A stretch of 23,372 nt of DNA from Proteiniphilum sp. UBA5267 (GTDB lineage Bacteria; Bacteroidota; Bacteroidia; Bacteroidales; Dysgonomonadaceae). A program made the translations under genes and the position numbers. Positions within the stretch are counted from its first letter, which is position 1. Each line of letters opens with the position of its first letter. The stretch covers positions 1 through 23,372 of the forward strand of contig DHTF01000114.1 in assembly GCA_002411515.1 (NCBI GenBank), read 5' to 3'. The notes beneath the pieces are model-generated. The model had not been told where the DNA came from, did not search any database, and worked only from the letters and a program-made list of their open reading frames with translations. Positions 21,859 to 23,372 of this stretch are shown here, in pieces.

Positions 21859-23372
21859 ATGAGAAAAACTGTATCGCTATTTTTTTTTCTGATTTCCTGC
21901 ATGCTTGTAGCGCAACATAGTGAAACCATTTCCCTGAACGAGGGATGGCAATTCAGACAAGCGAGTAAGTCCCCCCAAAACGAGGTGACCAGCTCCACCG
22001 CCACCCAATGGTACGAGGCATCTGTGCCGGGATCGGTGCAACGCGACCTCATTCGTCATGGCGTGCTGCCCGATCCCTATTATGGCACCAACGAAAATAA
22101 AGTGCAGTGGATAGAAAATGAAAACTGGGACTTCAAAAAAACGTTCTGCGTCACTGCCCGTCAACTGCAGTACGACGATGCCATGATCTCTTTCGAGGGG
22201 CTCGACACGCATGCCGATGTGTTTCTCAACGGATCCCGTATCCTGCAAGCCGACAACATGTTCACCGGCCACAAGATATCGGTAAAGAAGCTACTCAAAG
22301 AGGGAGAGAACAATCTTTATATCCGTTTCTATTCTCCCATAACGACGATGATGCCTGCTCGGGAAACATTTGGCTATGACTATCCAGCCGGAAATGATCA
22401 CAGAGCGGAAAAACTAAGCGTGTACAACCGCAAGGCACCCTACCACTTTGGCTGGGACTGGGGCATCCGCATGGTGCAGATGGGCATTTGGAAACCGGTA
22501 TCCCTCCACTTTTATCACAAAGCCTTCATCGAGGATTATTATGTGAAACAGGCATCGGTCAACGCACAGAAGGCACACATTGAAAACCAGATAGAAATTG
22601 TCTCGTTGTCGGAACAGTCACTGAAAGCTACGTTGTCGATAGTATACAGCATACAAGGCGGTAACTCCGAAAGAGAGGATAAGGAAATCACGCTCCTGAA
22701 AGGAAAAAACAGGTTCAATCTCCCGCTCGTCATATCCGCGCCAAAGCTGTGGATGCCGATAGATTGGGGAGAACAGCACATGTATGATTTCACCGCAAAG
22801 ATCATGGTGGACGACAAGGTGATCGCCGAAAAAGCTGTCAGAACAGGATTGCGCACTATCCGCCACATTGCCCGGGAGGATGCGCAAGGCCGTTCGTTCT
22901 TCTTCGAGGTAAACGGCACTCCACTTTTTGCCAAAGGAGCCAACTATATCCCCGGGGAGATCCTCACCACGCAACAGGATAGCGCTTACTACGCAAAGAT
23001 GTTCAATCACATCGAAGAGGCACACATGAATATGGTGCGCGTCTGGGGAGGTGGCATCTACGAAAATGAGGAGTTCTACCGCCAGGCCGATGAGCGGGGT
23101 ATCCTGGTGTGGCAGGATTTTATCTTCGGCTGCACCCCCTACCCCTCCGACGATGCTTTTCTGGCCAACGTGCGGGAGGAAGCTGTCTACAACATCAAAC
23201 GGCTGCGCAACCACGCCTCATTGGCTTACTGGTGCGGCAACAACGAAGTACTCGAAGGACTACACTACTGGGGGTGGGACAAACAATATCCCAAAGCGGT
23301 GATGGATGCCTGGTTCCAAGGGTACGACAAGACCTTCAGGGAGTTGCTTCCCGCCCTGGTGAAGGAGTACGA
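21859..23372 (+). CDS. Glycoside hydrolase family 2 beta-mannosidase, exported (3' partial)
   Basis: The frame runs open to the right edge (504 codons), so the C-terminal part is missing. An N-terminal signal, MRKTVSLFFFLISCMLVAQ, targets export; LISC (11-14) is a possible lipobox, otherwise cleavage after Ala18 is likely. The GH2 sugar-binding domain follows (ISLNEGWQFRQ, then ISFEGLDTHADVFLNG), then the Ig-like domain and the TIM barrel. Features of the beta-mannosidase branch are YNRKAPYHFGWDWGIR, FAKGANYIPGE, NMVRVWGGGIYENEEFY and WQDFIFGC. The acid/base Glu463 is in WCGNNE; the nucleophile lies beyond the window. It would release mannose from the non-reducing ends of beta-mannosides such as N-glycan cores. 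ATG 21855, just upstream, is in another frame and not used. It has its own promoter and may head a glycan-use cluster. Confidence 0.93.
   Translation, partial: MRKTVSLFFFLISCMLVAQHSETISLNEGWQFRQASKSPQNEVTSSTATQWYEASVPGSVQRDLIRHGVLPDPYYGTNENKVQWIENENWDFKKTFCVTARQLQYDDAMISFEGLDTHADVFLNGSRILQADNMFTGHKISVKKLLKEGENNLYIRFYSPITTMMPARETFGYDYPAGNDHRAEKLSVYNRKAPYHFGWDWGIRMVQMGIWKPVSLHFYHKAFIEDYYVKQASVNAQKAHIENQIEIVSLSEQSLKATLSIVYSIQGGNSEREDKEITLLKGKNRFNLPLVISAPKLWMPIDWGEQHMYDFTAKIMVDDKVIAEKAVRTGLRTIRHIAREDAQGRSFFFEVNGTPLFAKGANYIPGEILTTQQDSAYYAKMFNHIEEAHMNMVRVWGGGIYENEEFYRQADERGILVWQDFIFGCTPYPSDDAFLANVREEAVYNIKRLRNHASLAYWCGNNEVLEGLHYWGWDKQYPKAVMDAWFQGYDKTFRELLPALVKEY

Noticed and set aside
22618..23214. 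198-codon minus-strand frame
   Set aside because: Antisense to the GH2 gene, which has continuous family motifs on the plus strand.
1..23372. CRISPR arrays, tRNA/rRNA genes, insertion sequences, integrase or att sites
   Set aside because: Looked for on both strands in all gaps; no regularly spaced repeats, cloverleaf, terminal inverted repeats with a transposase, or recombinase motifs were seen.

Overview
The window looks like chromosomal DNA of a Bacteroidales bacterium, perhaps near Porphyromonadaceae/Dysgonomonadaceae. Three signs support this. Promoter-like sites match the Bacteroidetes pattern TTTG-N20-TAnnTTTG. Start codons lack strong Shine-Dalgarno sequences. Several families are typical of the phylum: a murT/murK/murQ-like cluster, DUF5606, a wHTH_10 protein, a RelA with a dead hydrolase domain, and carboxy(nor)spermidine dehydrogenase. 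The genus is an inference. No insertion sequence, phage gene, CRISPR array, tRNA or rRNA was recognised.

Layout, left to right. (1) 1-3351, plus strand: the end of a membrane protein like the MurNAc/GlcNAc-associated MurT/NagX family, a MurK-type sugar kinase, MurQ etherase, a small unknown protein and a secreted alpha/beta-hydrolase. The first three fit uptake and breakdown of N-acetylmuramic acid. (2) 3413-4986, plus: a FemAB-type transferase and a GNAT acetyltransferase behind a consensus promoter. (3) 5008-6090, minus: a FabH-like ketoacyl synthase, followed by a 542-base non-coding stretch. (4) 6633-10853, plus: a compact five-gene run with carboxy(nor)spermidine dehydrogenase, pyrB, pyrI, a flavin reductase and metA, linking polyamine, pyrimidine and methionine synthesis. 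(5) 10861-12060, minus: a secreted beta-propeller lactonase. (6) 12256-13838, plus: DUF5606, CdsA and a winged-helix protein. (7) 13858-14889, minus: galE, divergent from a second FemAB-like protein (15003-15989, plus). (8) 16259-16990, minus: PlsC. (9) 17190-17474, plus: a small membrane protein with a strong terminator. (10) 17549-18934, minus: a long-form NfeD membrane protease. (11) 19029-19499, plus: a FolK-like protein overlapping the 3' end of relA (19496-21697, minus). (12) 21859 to the right edge: a GH2 beta-mannosidase, cut by the window.

Cell-envelope work dominates: MurNAc salvage, FemAB enzymes, CdsA, PlsC, GalE and NfeD. Most of the window is ordinary core genome. The least expected signal is between two convergent genes at 15990-16258. 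There a consensus promoter is followed about 50 bases later by an intrinsic terminator on the same strand, with no gene between, which suggests a small RNA of about 70 nt. Other non-gene signals are a structured leader with a 32-codon frame before the dehydrogenase gene, two palindromic operator-like sites, and two gene-like remnants or small ORFs.
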